Shown here piece after piece: positions 31,700 to 42,431 of a stretch of 64,000 bases of DNA (position 1 is the stretch's first letter; every line of letters begins with the position of its first letter). The stretch comes from Prorocentrum cordatum. Taxonomy: Eukaryota > Sar > Dinophyceae > Prorocentrales > Prorocentraceae. The notes below the pieces were generated by a model. The model did not search any database. It was not told the origin of the DNA and saw nothing but the letters and a program-made list of their open reading frames with translations. The stretch spans positions 82,001 to 146,000 of the forward strand of contig CAUYUJ010015755.1 in NCBI GenBank assembly GCA_963575745.1, written 5' to 3'. The translations under genes and the position numbers were made by a program.

Positions 31700-32130
31700 T
31701 GGGTGGCGAAGATGCTGGATAGGTGGAGGCGGAGAGAGGGAGGACGAGCTCGTCCTTCTCCTCCTGCCCCTCCTCTCCGGAGGTGGAAGCGGAGGGAGGG
31801 AGACGGAGGGAGAGAAGATGAACGCCCTCCCATCCGCCTATTCCTATTCTCCGGATGCGGATACATAAGTAGAGGCGGAGGCGGAGACGGGGGGAGAGAG
31901 GCGGAGGCGGAGGGAGGGAGGCGGAGAGAGGGAGGCAGTATCTGGAAAGAGATGCAGGACGAGGAGGGAAAAAGGCGACCTTCTCCTCCGCCTCCTCCTC
32001 TCCCTCCTCCTCCCCCTGCTTCCCCCCCCTGCCCCCCCCTCCTCCCCTCTTCTCATCTCCTCGCCTTCCTCCCCCTCCCCCCCCTCCTCCCCCTTCCCCT
32101 CCCCGCTCTGGGCGCCTGGAGATAGGTGGG
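31700..32130. other. Low-complexity GGAGGCGGAG / CCTCCTCC block
   Basis: Purine-rich left half and pyrimidine-rich right half in the centre of the foldback. No gene. Confidence 0.7.
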
Positions 32131-32149
32131 GCGACCTACTTTCCGCCCC

Positions 32150-32832
32150 CGACGGTTTGGAAAGTAACTCAGCCGACCTACTTTCGATTCCGCATTCCAG
32201 GCCCGAGTTACTTTAGGAGTTACTTTAGAGTTACTTTTGAATTACTTTTTCGCTCAAGGCGAATAGAAGTAACTCCCACAGTAGGTCGGCAAGTAACTCC
32301 CGAAGTAGGTCGCCCCGAAAAGTAACTCCCGAAGTAACCCCCGAATTGACTCCAGACGCGCGGATGTTGAGAAGTAAGTCGCCAGCCTTTTCAGCCGCCC
32401 CAGCCTCTCCGAAAAGTAAGTCCCAAAGTAATTCCCAAAGTAACTCAGCTGTCTTTTACTGATAAGATCCGACGATCAGACATAGGAGAAGTGGCTCAAA
32501 AGTAACTCCAAAGTAACTCAGAAGAAGCTCGCAAATGACTAAACAGTAACTCCAAAGTAATTCGAAAGTAACTCAAACGTAACTCCAAAGTCAATCAAAC
32601 GTAACTCCAAAGTCACTTCAACGTAAATCTACAGTAACTCCAACGTAACTGAAACGTAACTCCAAAGTAACTCGAAAGTAATTCAAACGTAACTCGAACT
32701 TACCCAAATCAACTCAAAAGTATTTTAAAAGTAACTCCAAAGTAACTCAAACGTAACTCAAGCTCCCCCAAAGTAATTCAAAAGTGACTCAAAGTAACTC
32801 CAAAGTAATTCAAAGGTAACTCCAAAGTAACT
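32150..32832 (+). repeat. AAAGTAACTC array
   Basis: Dozens of aagtaactcc/aagtaactca units with 10-12-bp spacing in the loop of the foldback. The same agtaac/agtaag motif is scattered through the arms (30240-30340, 33780-33805, 36300-36350). Confidence 0.88.
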
Positions 32833-32837
32833 CCCCC

Positions 32838-33095
32838 CCTTCAACCCTCCTTCCAGCCCTCCCTCCAACCCCCCCTTCAATCCTCCCTCGACCCCCCCAT
32901 CCAACCCTCCCACCAACCCTCCTTCCAACCTCCCTCCGGCTCTCCCTCCAACCCCCTCTCCAACTCACCTCCAACACTCCAACTCCTTCCTCCAACCCTC
33001 TCTCCAACACTCTGCGCAGCCCTCCTTCCAAACCCCCTCCACACCCCCTCCAACCTCCCCTCCAATCACCCCTCCAACACCAGCCTCCTCGCCCA
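32838..33095 (+). repeat. CCAACCCTCC pyrimidine array (right arm)
   Basis: Reverse-complement counterpart of 31410-31690. Confidence 0.9.
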
Positions 33096-34257
33096 ACCTA
33101 TAAGCGCGCTAGGGCAACTCTTGGCGCTCTCTTTGGCGAGCTCAGAGCCGTCTTGAGGCACCCACAGCCGATCGGAAGTGAAACGGCGAAAATGATGGCA
33201 TTATTGGTTCCCTTGCGTTTTGGAAGGATGTGGCATCTCGGAGGTATCCTTTTGGAGGCTCTGTGGCCACTTCGGGCCGTCTTGGAGCGGTCTTGGGGCC
33301 TCGTGGATGCACCTTAGAGCCATTTGGAGCCATATTGGGGTGTATTGAGCCATCTTGGAGGTAATGGTGGGCTCTCCGAGGCCGCGTTGGAATCATCTCG
33401 GGCCAGAAAGGACCACCTGACACCTCGAGATCCCCTCCGCCCACATCCAGAGGGAGGGCGTAGGGGAGGGGTAACCCCTGCCCGAAGGCGAATAGGGTGG
33501 GGTGTAATAACTAACTCGTGGAACCACCTACGCCCAGAGGGCTGGTGGGGTCCGTGGGCCGTCTTGGGAAGCCCTCATCCCACCTCATTGTTGTTTTTTT
33601 CGTTCTGGGAGGGGCCCATGGAGTGGGGCGAAGGCAACATAAAATAAGCATCCCCAGGGATAGTTCGTGCGCGCGGCGAATGCCACTTCGCCAGAGGGCG
33701 GGGGAGACAGACAGCCACCGCGATGGGTAGGTGTGCGCGCCGATGCCTTCCCAGCTTAAAAGCACTGTTGGGCCCACGTGGCAAAGTAAGTGTCAAAGTA
33801 AGGTGTCGGGTCGCCCAGGTCATGCGCGCAAGCAAACGCATCCCAATATCTCAACAACGCGCGCGACTTCGACGAGGGCCTCTGAGAGAGGCGCCCAAAG
33901 AGCTGCGGGGGAGTCTTAAGGAAGGGATGGAAGGGACGGGATGAGGGCGAGGACGGCGGACGAAGAAAGCAGACTGAGGATAGGGAAGGGGAACCGTCTT
34001 CCATCCACACCCCATCTTTCTTCTCCTCCCTTGTCTCTGCTTTCTTCCTCACCCCTCCTCGTCCTTCCCATTCCGGGCCAACGGCAAGAGAATTCCGATT
34101 TGGGGCAACGACGAATCGTGACTATGAGAACGTGGTTTGAATTCCGACCTCTGTCTCAGAAAGCATCGGCCATCATGCATACTTACTTTGTTAGTTTATG
34201 CCGACCCGAGGGTAACTTAACCAAAAGAGCGCCAGTGGATCACCTTGAAGACACAAA

Positions 34258-34490
34258 AGGGGGGGTGTGCTCCAGGGAACCCCCCCCCCCCCCTCCCCCC
34301 CTTCAGGGGGGGGGGGGGTCCGAGAACCCCCCCCCCCCCCCTCCCCCCCTTTAAGGGGGGGGGGGGGTTCGAACCCCTCCCCCCCCCCTTTGAAAGGGGG
34401 GGGGGGGGTTCGGAACCCCCCCCCCCCCCCCCCCCCTTGAAGGGGGGGGGGGGGTCGGAACCCCCCCCCCCCCTCCCCCCCTTTTCCGTC
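34258..34490. repeat. Poly(C)/poly(G) alternating blocks, left of the telomeric array
   Basis: Four to five runs of 12-20 C alternate with runs of 10-14 G, joined by short aa, tt or gttcgaac linkers. Neighbouring runs can pair as hairpins, or fold as G-quadruplex and i-motif. Homopolymer lengths may be assembly-limited. Confidence 0.85.
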
Positions 34491-34503
34491 TTCCGGGGAG
34501 TTT

Positions 34504-34611
34504 GTTGGACGTAGGGGCCGTCGGGGGCGGACTCTGAAAGCTTTGCGGGTGTGCGGGCGGGCCCGAAGGGCCCGTTTCAGAGTCCCGCCCCCGACGGCCC
34601 CTACGTCCAAC
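34504..34611. repeat. 36-bp inverted repeat next to the telomeric array
   Basis: Arms 34504-34539 and 34575-34611 (start gttggacgtaggggccgtcg) match except for one extra G. The 35-bp loop contains a second palindrome, gggcccgaagggccc. It could be a small MITE or a cruciform-forming junction sequence. Confidence 0.85.
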
Positions 34612-34635
34612 AGTCTGCGCGCGAGGCGAGCGAGG

Positions 34636-35328
34636 TTTAGGGTTTAGGGTTAGGGTTAGGGTTAGGGCTTAGGGTTTAGGGTTTAGGGTTTAGGGTTTAG
34701 GGTTTAGGGTTTAGGGTTTAGGGTTTAGGGTTTAGGGTTTAGGGTTTAGGGTTTAGGGTTTAGGGTTTAGGGTTTAGGGTTTAGGGTTTAGGGTTTAGGG
34801 TTTAGGGTTTAGGGTTTAGGGTTTAGGGTTTAGGGTTTAGGGTTTAGGGTTTAGGGTTTAGGGTTTAGGGTTTAGGGTTTAGGGTTTAGGGTTTAGGGTT
34901 TAGGGTTTAGGGTTTAGGGTTTAGGGTTTAGGGTTTAGGGTTTAGGGTTTAGGGTTTAGGGTTTAGGGTTTAGGGTTTAGGGTTTAGGGTTTAGGGTTTA
35001 GGGTTTAGGGTTTAGGGTTTAGGGTTTAGGGTTTAGGGTTTAGGGTTTAGGGTTTAGGGTTTAGGGTTTAGGGTTTAGGGTTTAGGGTTTAGGGTTTAGG
35101 GTTTAGGGTTTAGGGTTTAGGGTTTAGGGTTTAGGGTTTAGGGTTTAGGGTTTAGGGTTTAGGGTTTAGGGTTTAGGGTTTAGGGTTTAGGGTTTTAGGG
35201 TTTAGGGTTTAGGGTTTAGGGTTTAGGGTTTAGGGTTTAGGGTTTAGGGTTTAGGGTTTAGGGTTTAGGGTTTAGGGTTTAGGGTTTAGGGTTTTAGGGT
35301 TTAGGGTTTAGGGTTTAGGGTTTAGGGT

Positions 35329-35369
<41 letters not shown>

Positions 35370-35379
35370 GGTTTAGGGT

Positions 35380-35410
<31 letters not shown>

Positions 35411-35696
35411 GTATGGTTTGTGTTGAGGGTTAAGGTTTAGGGTTAGGGTGAGGGTGAGGGTTTAGGGTTAGGGTTCGGGTTCGGGTTTAGGGTTAAGGTT
35501 TAGGGTTCAGGGTTTAGGGTTAGGGTTAAGGTTTAGGGTTAGGTCATAGGGTTTAGGGTTACGGTTAAGGTTTAGGGTTAGGGTTAGGGCTAGAGTTTAG
35601 GGTTAGGGTTAGGGTTAAGGATTAGGGTGTAGGGGTTAGGGTTAGGGTTAGGGTTTAGGGTCAGGGTTTAGGGTGTAGGGTTTTGGGGGTTAGGGT

Positions 35697-35729
<33 letters not shown>

Positions 35730-36015
35730 TAGAGTTTAGGGCTAGGGTTTAGGGTTTAGGGTCAGGGTTGGGGTTGAGGTTAGGGTTTAGGGTTAGGGTT
35801 AGGGTTTAGGGTTTAGGGTGAGGGGTAGGGTTGGGGTTAGGGTGTAGGGATAGGGTTGAGGGTTAGGGTTAAGGGTTCAGGTTTAGAGCTTAGGTTAGGG
35901 CTAGGCTTAGTGTTAGGGTTTGGGGTCAGGGTTAGGTCTACGGTTAGGGTTTAGGCTTCGGGTTAGGGATTAAGGATTAGGGTTCAGGGTTTGGGTTAGA
36001 GGTTAGGGGTTCGGG
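34636..36015 (+). repeat. Interstitial telomeric (TTTAGGG)n array
   Basis: 34676-35330 is almost perfect TTTAGGG apart from two TTTTAGGG units. 35330-36015 degenerates progressively into a mixture of TTAGGG, TTTAGGG and variants. It is flanked on both sides by other sequence, so it is interstitial. TTTAGGG is the telomere unit of plants and of dinoflagellates. Confidence 0.97.
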
Positions 36016-36074
36016 GGGGTCGGGGCGGGGGTGGTAGGGATGGGGTTCCGGAGCCGGGGCGCGAGCCGGGGAAA

Positions 36075-36079
<5 letters not shown>

Positions 36080-36110
<31 letters not shown>

Positions 36111-36262
36111 CGCCGACGACGGCTCGGGCAAGGGGGGGGAGGGGGGGGGGGGGGGGTCGCCGACGACGGCTCGGGCAAGGGGGGGGGGGGGGGGGGGGTT
36201 CGCCGACCACGGCTCGGGCAAGGGGGGGGGGGGGGGGGGTTCCGAACCCCCCCCCCCCCTTT
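36080..36262 (+). repeat. Poly(G) blocks with ttcgccgacgacggctcggg spacer, right of the array
   Basis: Three G runs separated by copies of the spacer cgccgac(g/c)acggctcggg, ending in a C run. This mirrors the C/G blocks on the left side of the telomeric array. Confidence 0.85.
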
Positions 36263-36443
36263 GGGTGATCCAGCGGCGCGCCCTCAGTTATTTGGGCACT
36301 TAATTTTCCAAATGAGCCGCCAGTTACTTTTGAGTCACTTTAGGGTTACGTTTATTATTTCTCTTAGACGCCACTGTTCGCGGGCCAGGCCGAACATAAT
36401 TGTAGTGGCCTCCGGCCAGTGCCGCCGATCCGGGGCACTCCGG

Positions 36444-37199
36444 GTGATGATGAGGATGATGAGGATGAGGATGATGATGATGATGACGGTGAGGATGATG
36501 ATGGTGATGGTGATGGTGATGATGATGATAATGTTGATGATGATGGTGATGGTGATGGTGATGGTGATGATGTGGATGATGATGTTGATGATGATGATGG
36601 TGATGATGATGGTGATGCTGATGGTTATGGTGATGATGGTGGTGATGATGATGGTGATGGTGATGGTGATGGTGATGGTGGTGGTGATGGTGATGGTGAT
36701 GATGTTGATGGTGATGGTGATGGTGATGGTGATGGTGATGGTGATGATGATGATAATGATGATGATGATGGTTGGATGATGGTGATGGTGACGATGATGA
36801 TGATGACGATGAGGATGAGGATGGGGATGAGGATGAGGATGGTGATGGTGTTGGTGATGATGATGATGCTGATGATGATGATGATGATGATGGTGATGGT
36901 GATGGTGATGGTGATGCTGATGATGATGATTATGATGGTGATGGTGATGGTGATGGTGATGGTGATGGTGATGGTGATGATGGTGATGTTGATGGTGATG
37001 GTGATGGTGATGATGATGTTAGTGGTGATGGTGATGGTCATGGTTTTTATGATGGTGACGGTGATGGTGATGGTGATGGTGATGATGGTGATGCTGCTGA
37101 TGATGTTGATGATGATGACGATGACGATGACGGAGACGGTTATGATGATGCTGGTGATGATGATGGTTGTGATGATGATGCTGATGATGATGATGGTTG

Positions 37200-37258
<59 letters not shown>

Positions 37259-37345
37259 GTGATGGTGATGGTGATGGTGATGGTGATGGTGATGGTGATG
37301 GTGATGATGGTGGTGGTGGTGGTGATGATGATGATGAGGAGGAGG
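36444..37345 (+). repeat. (GAT/GGTGAT)n array, ~0.9 kb
   Basis: Continuous GAT-phase repeat. It translates to poly-Asp/Gly, poly-Met/Val, or poly-His on the minus strand; none is considered a protein. Confidence 0.95.
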
Positions 37346-38200
37346 AGGAGGAGAAGCAGGATGCCGTGGATATTTCCCCAATCGGTGTTTGATCGGCCAC
37401 GCGTGATTTCGATCCCCTTGCAGGAGCCCGCTTTCCGACCCGAGTCATTTGTTCAGGGCAAGACAACGAAAGGGGGCCCAGGGACACACAAATCAATAGA
37501 CACAGATAACAGAATTCCCCGTGTTCCCCAATCAGTGCTTGCCCTGAAGGGGTCCGAGCGGAAATTGAAATATTTGGCGAAAGTTGCCCGCCGAGTTTGG
37601 TGGCAGTCTGGGTTCCTGGGGACCCGGTTCCGGGTTCCCGGGTTCCCGGTGATTGGTTCGGGGCCGATTTCGGTGGGTTCTGGGTTCCCAGGCTCCCAGG
37701 TTCCCGGTCGATCTCCTCAGCGAAACCCATCCATTGATTGGGGCTTTTCTTTGGCAGCATTGATCGCCATGGGGGCAACGGGTCCTCATGGGAACGTGTC
37801 CTCAGGTTTTTCGCCGTTTTCGGGCTCTCGGGGCCCTGCAGAGGCCGCGGGGGTGTCAGAAGTCGGCCAAGGATGAGAAACTCGTCCTGCGGGAAGGCCC
37901 CAGGGTCCAGGACCCGGTTTTCCACCAGCACCACCACCGAGGAGGAGGAGGATGAGGAGGAGTAGGAGGAGGAAGATGAGAATCTCCCCATCCTCCGTTC
38001 TCCCCCGTCCTACCTATGGTGGTGGTGGCGGAGAATTGGCCCATCAAGCATCGAGGGCCGATCTGTGAAACAGCTCGAACTCGCGCACTTGTGAAAGTAA
38101 GCGAACAGGGCACAAATTTGCATAAGTTAACCTTCGCCTCGCTGTCATGGCGAGTGGCCGGGAATTTGCCTAAGTGGAACGGTCCGGCGATCGAGTAGTT
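37346..38200. other. No gene recognised; ggttcccgg-rich stretch near 37620-37710
   Basis: Contains at about 37440-37535 a minus-strand partial copy of the AT-rich T family (gggacacacaaat, acagaattcccc). Confidence 0.45.
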
Positions 38201-38268
38201 GCCGATCGTTCAAGGTTGAACGAATACGCGGTGCCAGAAACCCACGCCAGGATCACAACGCGAGAGAC
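38201..38268 (+). repeat. Dispersed repeat family S, copy S3
   Basis: gatcgttcaaggttgaacga hairpin followed by gcggtgccagaaaccca. Confidence 0.7.
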
Positions 38269-38477
38269 ATCCGAGGATCCGATGTCTTGATTTGATCCAT
38301 GCGCGGTCCCCGGAAGTCCCGGCCCTTCCCCTGGGACCGGTCTTTCATCCAGGGTGTTTGGCAAGGGGCTCACAGAGGCAGAACCCTCAGGACGAAACGC
38401 CGCTTAGATTTTCAATGCGATGGAGGCTGGGGAACCCTGCACGCACGTAAAGAGTGACCCTTCGCCGAATTGACCTT

Positions 38478-38872
38478 CAGAGGAGGAGGAGGAGGAGGAG
38501 GAGGAGGAGGAGGAGGTGGAGGAATAGGAGGTGGAGGGAGGAGGAGGAGGAGGAGGAGGAGGGAGAAGGAGGAGGAGGAGGAGGAGGAGGAGGAGGAGGG
38601 GGGGAATGAGGAGGACGAGGACGAGGAGGAGCAGGAGCAGGAGGAGGAGGAGCAGGAGCAGGAGCAGGAGCAGGAGGAGGAGGAGGAGGAGGAGGAGGAG
38701 GAGGAGGAGGAGGAGGAGGAGGAGGAGGAGGAGGAGGAGGAGGGGGAGGGGGGGGAGGGGGAGGGGGAGGGGAGGAGGGAGGAGGAGGGGAGGAGGAGGA
38801 AGGAGGAGGAGGGAGGAGGAGGAGGAGGAGGAGGAGGAGGCGGAGGAGGAGGAGCAGGAGGCGCGGGGGGGG
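38478..38872. repeat. (GGA)n array
   Basis: About 0.4 kb of GGA/GAG with minor GCA interruptions. The long Glu/Gly/Arg frames (+) and Leu/Ser/Pro frames (-) over it are artefacts. Confidence 0.96.
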
Positions 38873-39013
38873 AGCCAGAGACGAGCACGCAGGCAGGTCG
38901 CTGCTGCCGCGCCGCGCGCAGACATCGGCAGGCCGCGGGCCAGAGACTCCTCTCTCGCCCGGGGGTCACTCTTCGGCCACGCGCACCCGGGGGCAGGCGA
39001 CGAGGGCAAGGCC

Positions 39014-39092
39014 TTCCTCCTCCTCCTCCCTCGTCCTCCTCCTCCTCCTCCTCCTCCTCCTCTTCCTCATCCTCCTCCTCCTCCTCTCACGC
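39014..39092. repeat. (CTC)n microsatellite
   Basis: About 26 CTC-type triplets abutting the family H element. Confidence 0.95.
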
Positions 39093-39222
39093 CGCATCGC
39101 CGGGGCCAGAGTTTCTTCCATGCCGGCGTCGCCGACGCATTTCCGACGCATCGCCGATGCATTGGCGATGCAGCGCGCTCTTCCGACCCCATCTACTCGG
39201 ACCCCTCGTCTGGGAGGCCCCT
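39090..39222. mobile_element. MITE-like element, family H, copy H2 (left end lost)
   Basis: Contains iterated catcgccgatgcat and the right terminus ccgaccccatctactcgg...gggaggcccc. The left terminus is replaced by the CTC array. Confidence 0.55.
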
Positions 39223-39350
39223 ATCGAAGCACCCCTGCTTCTCAGAAGGCTTCGGCCCTGCCTGCAGATAAAGGGCTGGCGCCTTAAGGAGCAGCCTCCT
39301 TCTAAGAGGCCTTCCCCCCTTCCCGCTACCCCCTTGCGCGTGTCTCGAAA

Positions 39351-39526
39351 GCTGGGCGAGGGCTGCTAAAACCGTGGCTGCTAAAACGGCCCTCCCGGAA
39401 GGAAAAACACCTTCTTGGAATGAGGCGCGGCACGCGAAACAGTCAACGGGCTTCTTCCCGGAAGGACGAAGACAACTTCCCGGAGGCCGATTTTAGCAAC
39501 CAAGGATTTAGCAGCCCTTGCCCGGC
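39351..39526. mobile_element. Inverted-repeat element, family P
   Basis: Imperfect ~40-bp inverted arms: left gggcgagggctgctaaaacc, right inverse of gggcaagggctgctaaatcc. The block agaggccttcccccc...ccgctacccccttgcgcg lies just outside on the left (39305) and recurs on the right (39529) as a direct repeat, so the element may sit between duplicated flanks. Confidence 0.6.
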
Positions 39527-39572
39527 TTCCAAGAGGCCTTCCCCCCTCCCGCTACCCCCTTGCGCGTGTCGC

Positions 39573-40225
39573 CAAACTCTTGCGGTTGGCCGACCCTGCT
39601 CGCGCAGGCGATGTCTCGTCCCCAATCCCCGACCTCCGCTCGAACAGTCAAGCCGCTCAGAAAAGGGGGGCGCTTGGGGAGACCCCCTGGGAACTAATCG
39701 GACACGCCCCATATCGATGATGGACGCCCCCCCCCGTCGTACATCCTCGAGCTTGCTGTGCTCGAGCTCCTGGTCCGCCCGAAAACCCTTCAGCGTCGGG
39801 GCTTGTGCTCCCGCTGCTCCTCGTCGTGCCACCCCCCCGCGCGTCGTGAAGCAGTCACGGCGGGTCCCTCCTCGCCCTGCCTGGGCCTCCGAGCGGCCTC
39901 TCGCCGCCACGCTGCACCTCGGAGCGCCCCCCACGCTTGGCCCGGGAGCTCCCTCTCGACCCCCGGACCCGGGCCTCCGCTCCGCACCGTGGCCAAACAC
40001 TCCCCCTGACCTTCCAGGAGGGCTAAAACATAGCACGCGACTTAAAAACCAATCCCAGAGCGATTCTACGTCTTGGTTTCAGGCTGCTTCGTTCCGCGTT
40101 TTAGGTTGTTAGGGCCTCCCGTGCCCCAAAAAAAACCCAGTGCGACCCTACCTAGGAGTTGGAGCATCTAGGAAAGCAACACCTACATCTACTCCGACAG
40201 CTACATTAACATCTACACCTGCATC
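39573..40225. other. No gene recognised
   Basis: GC-rich sequence with chance frames on both strands. Confidence 0.45.
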
Positions 40226-40742
40226 TACGCTATGCTATGCTAGGCTATGTTATGATATGCTATGCTGCGCTATGCTATGATATGATATGCGATGCTGCGG
40301 TATGATGTGCTATGGTATGCTCTGATATGCTGCGATGTGCTATGCTAAGCACTGCTATGATATGCTATGTTATGGTATGCTGCGCTATGCTATGAGATGA
40401 TATGACATGCTATGCTATGCTGAGCGATGCTATGCTATGATATGTTGTGCTGTGCTTGGCTATGCTATGCTGTGCTGTGCTGTGCTAATGCTGCGCTGCG
40501 CTATGCTACGCAAAGCTAAGCTAAGCTGAGGTAAGCTAAGCTATGCTAAACTAAACTAAGCAAAGCTAAACTAGGCTAGGCTAAGCTAAGCTAAATTAAG
40601 CCAGGCTAAGCTAAGCTAAGCCAAGCTAATCTAAGCCTAGCTAAGCTAAGCTAAGCTAGGCTTGGCAAAGCTAAGCTAAGCTAAGCTAAGCTAAGATGAG
40701 ATAAGCTAAGCCAAGCTAAGCTAAACTTAGCTAAGCTAAGCT
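40226..40742 (+). repeat. Pentanucleotide array, TATGC then TAAGC
   Basis: From 40226 to about 40505 the unit is ctatg/ttatg (TATGC phase). From about 40505 to 40742 it is ctaag (TAAGC phase). The two blocks join without a break in the 5-bp register except local indels. Confidence 0.93.
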
Positions 40743-41867
40743 GGGTGAGCCCAGGGGGGCGCAACTGGGGGAACCGCGGGGCGGATGCCGGGGGAACCGC
40801 CCGGGGCGAGTTCCACTGCCCGGCCCCTTTAAGATAGAGGGTAAGAACCCTTCTAGGCAGAGCCTAGGTGGGGAAATAGCTCTCTGGAAGGTCAGGGTCA
40901 CGGCGGCGAGGGTGTCATGCCGTGCTCGGTGTCCCGGGGCCCTGCCTGGGCCCCGGGGCCGACGAGAGTCGGCGCCGGGGGCGAGGAGCCGGTCCCAGGG
41001 AAGAGGTATATGAGACTCGAGGAACATGGCCGAGCATCATGCGTAGAGGTATAGAGAGAGGAACAAGGCCGAACTCGACGAACATGGCCGTCCCGGGGGC
41101 CGGTCCCAGGGACGTAGAGGTTGAGAGGAGCAAGGAGTGGCATCCTGGATCCGCGCTGGACCCCCGGCCACTGGCGCGCGGAGCGCGGCGGCGGCGGCGC
41201 CTGGGGCGGCGCCGGTTGCGCCGCCAGGGGGCTCCGGCGCCGATCCGAGAGATCTGCAAGGACCTCCATAAGCGTATGTTTGTGTCATCATGCGCTCCCC
41301 GAGAGACGCTCGGGGCCCCGAGAATCGAAAGCGTCGGGCCGTCGAAAGATTGGGACCCGCCCCCCTTTCTTCGTCTCCCCATCGTCCTCCTGGTCAGGCG
41401 CTGCTGCTCCTCCTGTGCTCCTCCCCGTGCTGCTTCGGCTCCTCGTCCCCACTCCTCCGCACTTCTCTTCCGCTGCTCCTCAATCACACTTGGAGTCGGC
41501 TGGGGGTCTGAGGTGGCCCGTCAACATCGGATCTGGAGTGAAAACGGGCTTGGCACCGATTCTGAGCGGATTTGCATTCCCCCCCTTCGGGTGTTGCTGG
41601 AAGTACCCCTGGCCCAAGATGCCCCCAGGATTTCCATGGAGGCCCCCACGGCCTCCAGAGCACCCCTCACGAGGCTCAGAGGGCCCCAGGAGCTCCAAAA
41701 TTGAACGAAAAGCCAGGGGGACTTTGGGGACAGGGGCACCTTGAGCAACCCCCCCCCCCTCTGGACCGAGTTTCTCGGGGCCCCGCCAGCTCAGACGCCC
41801 TGGCCGCCCCCAGCGCTTTCTCCCGCGGGAGGCCCAGCCGCAGTCGCCGCACGCTCCAAGAGGATGA
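40743..41867. other. No gene recognised; ggtcccaggga tandem segments
   Basis: gccggtcccagggaagaggt (40990) and gccggtcccagggacgtaga (41099) are direct repeats. A degenerate family D inverted-repeat element may lie at about 41141-41250 (ggatccgcgctgg...ggcgccgatcc). Confidence 0.4.
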
Positions 41868-41932
41868 GAAGGAGGAGGAGGAGGAGGAGGAGGAGGAGGA
41901 GGAGGAGGAGGAGGAGGAGGAGGAGGAGGAGC
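41868..41932. repeat. (GGA)n microsatellite
   Basis: About 65 bp of GGA. Confidence 0.96.
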
Positions 41933-42046
41933 GGGTCTGCTGCGAGATGCCCACGCCCGGGTGTACCCCGCCGCCTCACTTTTTCCCGGCCTCTGTCGGA
42001 GAAGACAAAGCGCCCTAAACATAAATGTTTGGCGCTCCGCGCGGAT

Positions 42047-42144
42047 TTCTTAGATCCGCGCTGGGTTCCCCCGGCGGCGCTTCTGGCGCCGCCCCTGGCG
42101 TGCTCCGCGAGCCAGGGAGGGGGGCCCGGCGCAGATCCAAGGAA
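42047..42144. mobile_element. MITE-like element, family D, copy D2
   Basis: Left terminus ttcttagatccgcgctggg, right inverse of ttccttggatctgcgccggg, with the internal palindrome ggcggcgcttctggcgccgcc. The related copy D1 is at 54340-54424. Confidence 0.7.
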
Positions 42145-42257
42145 TGCGGGCGGGGCGCTCCTCCACGGAGGCCTTTCGTCGCCGCCTCTGGATTCGCCCT
42201 GAGCTGCTGGTCAGAGCGCACCCGGGAGATGGCCAGGGAGCAGCTGGCACACGTGTA

Positions 42258-42431
42258 TCGGGCCGAACGAAAGGGGGTGATTGGGAAAGGGGGGGTTACG
42301 AAATTTGCTGCATGCCGCTGGTTTCGGCCTCACCGAGGGGCCCATCCCTCGATACATAGCCGCCTCCGGCGCCGGGAGGCGCCGGGAAAATCAGCTACGT
42401 GAGCTGATTCTCAAACCCCCGCCCGACCCGA
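42258..42431. mobile_element. MITE family A, copy A5 (deletion in right end)
   Basis: Typical left terminus and core, but about 20 bp of the right terminal repeat (the ctttgctatcccc part) are missing. Flanks gtgta and gtgtg agree at four of five positions. Confidence 0.88.

Larger units (their letters stand above)
34229..36279. mobile_element. Insertion carrying telomeric repeats, with 16-bp inverted ends
   Basis: gcgccagtggatcacc (34229-34244) and the inverse ggtgatccagcggcgc (36264-36279) bound ~2.05 kb that is absent from the matching position of the left foldback arm (near 30305, between gcccaggtagct and ggtcaagtaac). It contains C/G homopolymer hairpins, a 36-bp inverted repeat and the telomeric array. 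No ORF encoding a mobility protein. No target duplication is evident. Confidence 0.65.
30180..36405. mobile_element. Giant foldback element with ~1.5-kb inverted arms
   Basis: The left arm 30180-31690 and the right arm (36405 back to about 32840, minus an insertion) are diverged inverted copies. Matched landmarks: gcgtctaagag / ctcttagacgc at the outer ends; ggctcatttggaaaa and its inverse; aagaaagatggg and its inverse; tggcaaagtaagtgtc (33778) and its inverse (30723); ctacgcccagaggg (33529) and its inverse near 30970; ggagggttgg versus ccaaccctcc blocks. The middle (31700-32840) is low-complexity with a dense AGTAACTC array. No transposase-like ORF is seen. Without the ~2-kb insertion it would be about 4.2 kb. 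Confidence 0.8.

Noticed and set aside
34636-36015. TTTAGGG array as a chromosome end
   Set aside because: Non-telomeric sequence continues on both sides, so it is interstitial unless misassembled.
36419-37876. 485-codon Asp/Met/Val-rich frame
   Set aside because: It is the translation of a GAT/GGTGAT microsatellite; the tail beyond it shows no domain.
38404-39369. Long Glu- or Leu/Ser/Pro-rich frames
   Set aside because: Translations of the GGA array at 38478-38872 and the CTC array at 39014-39092.
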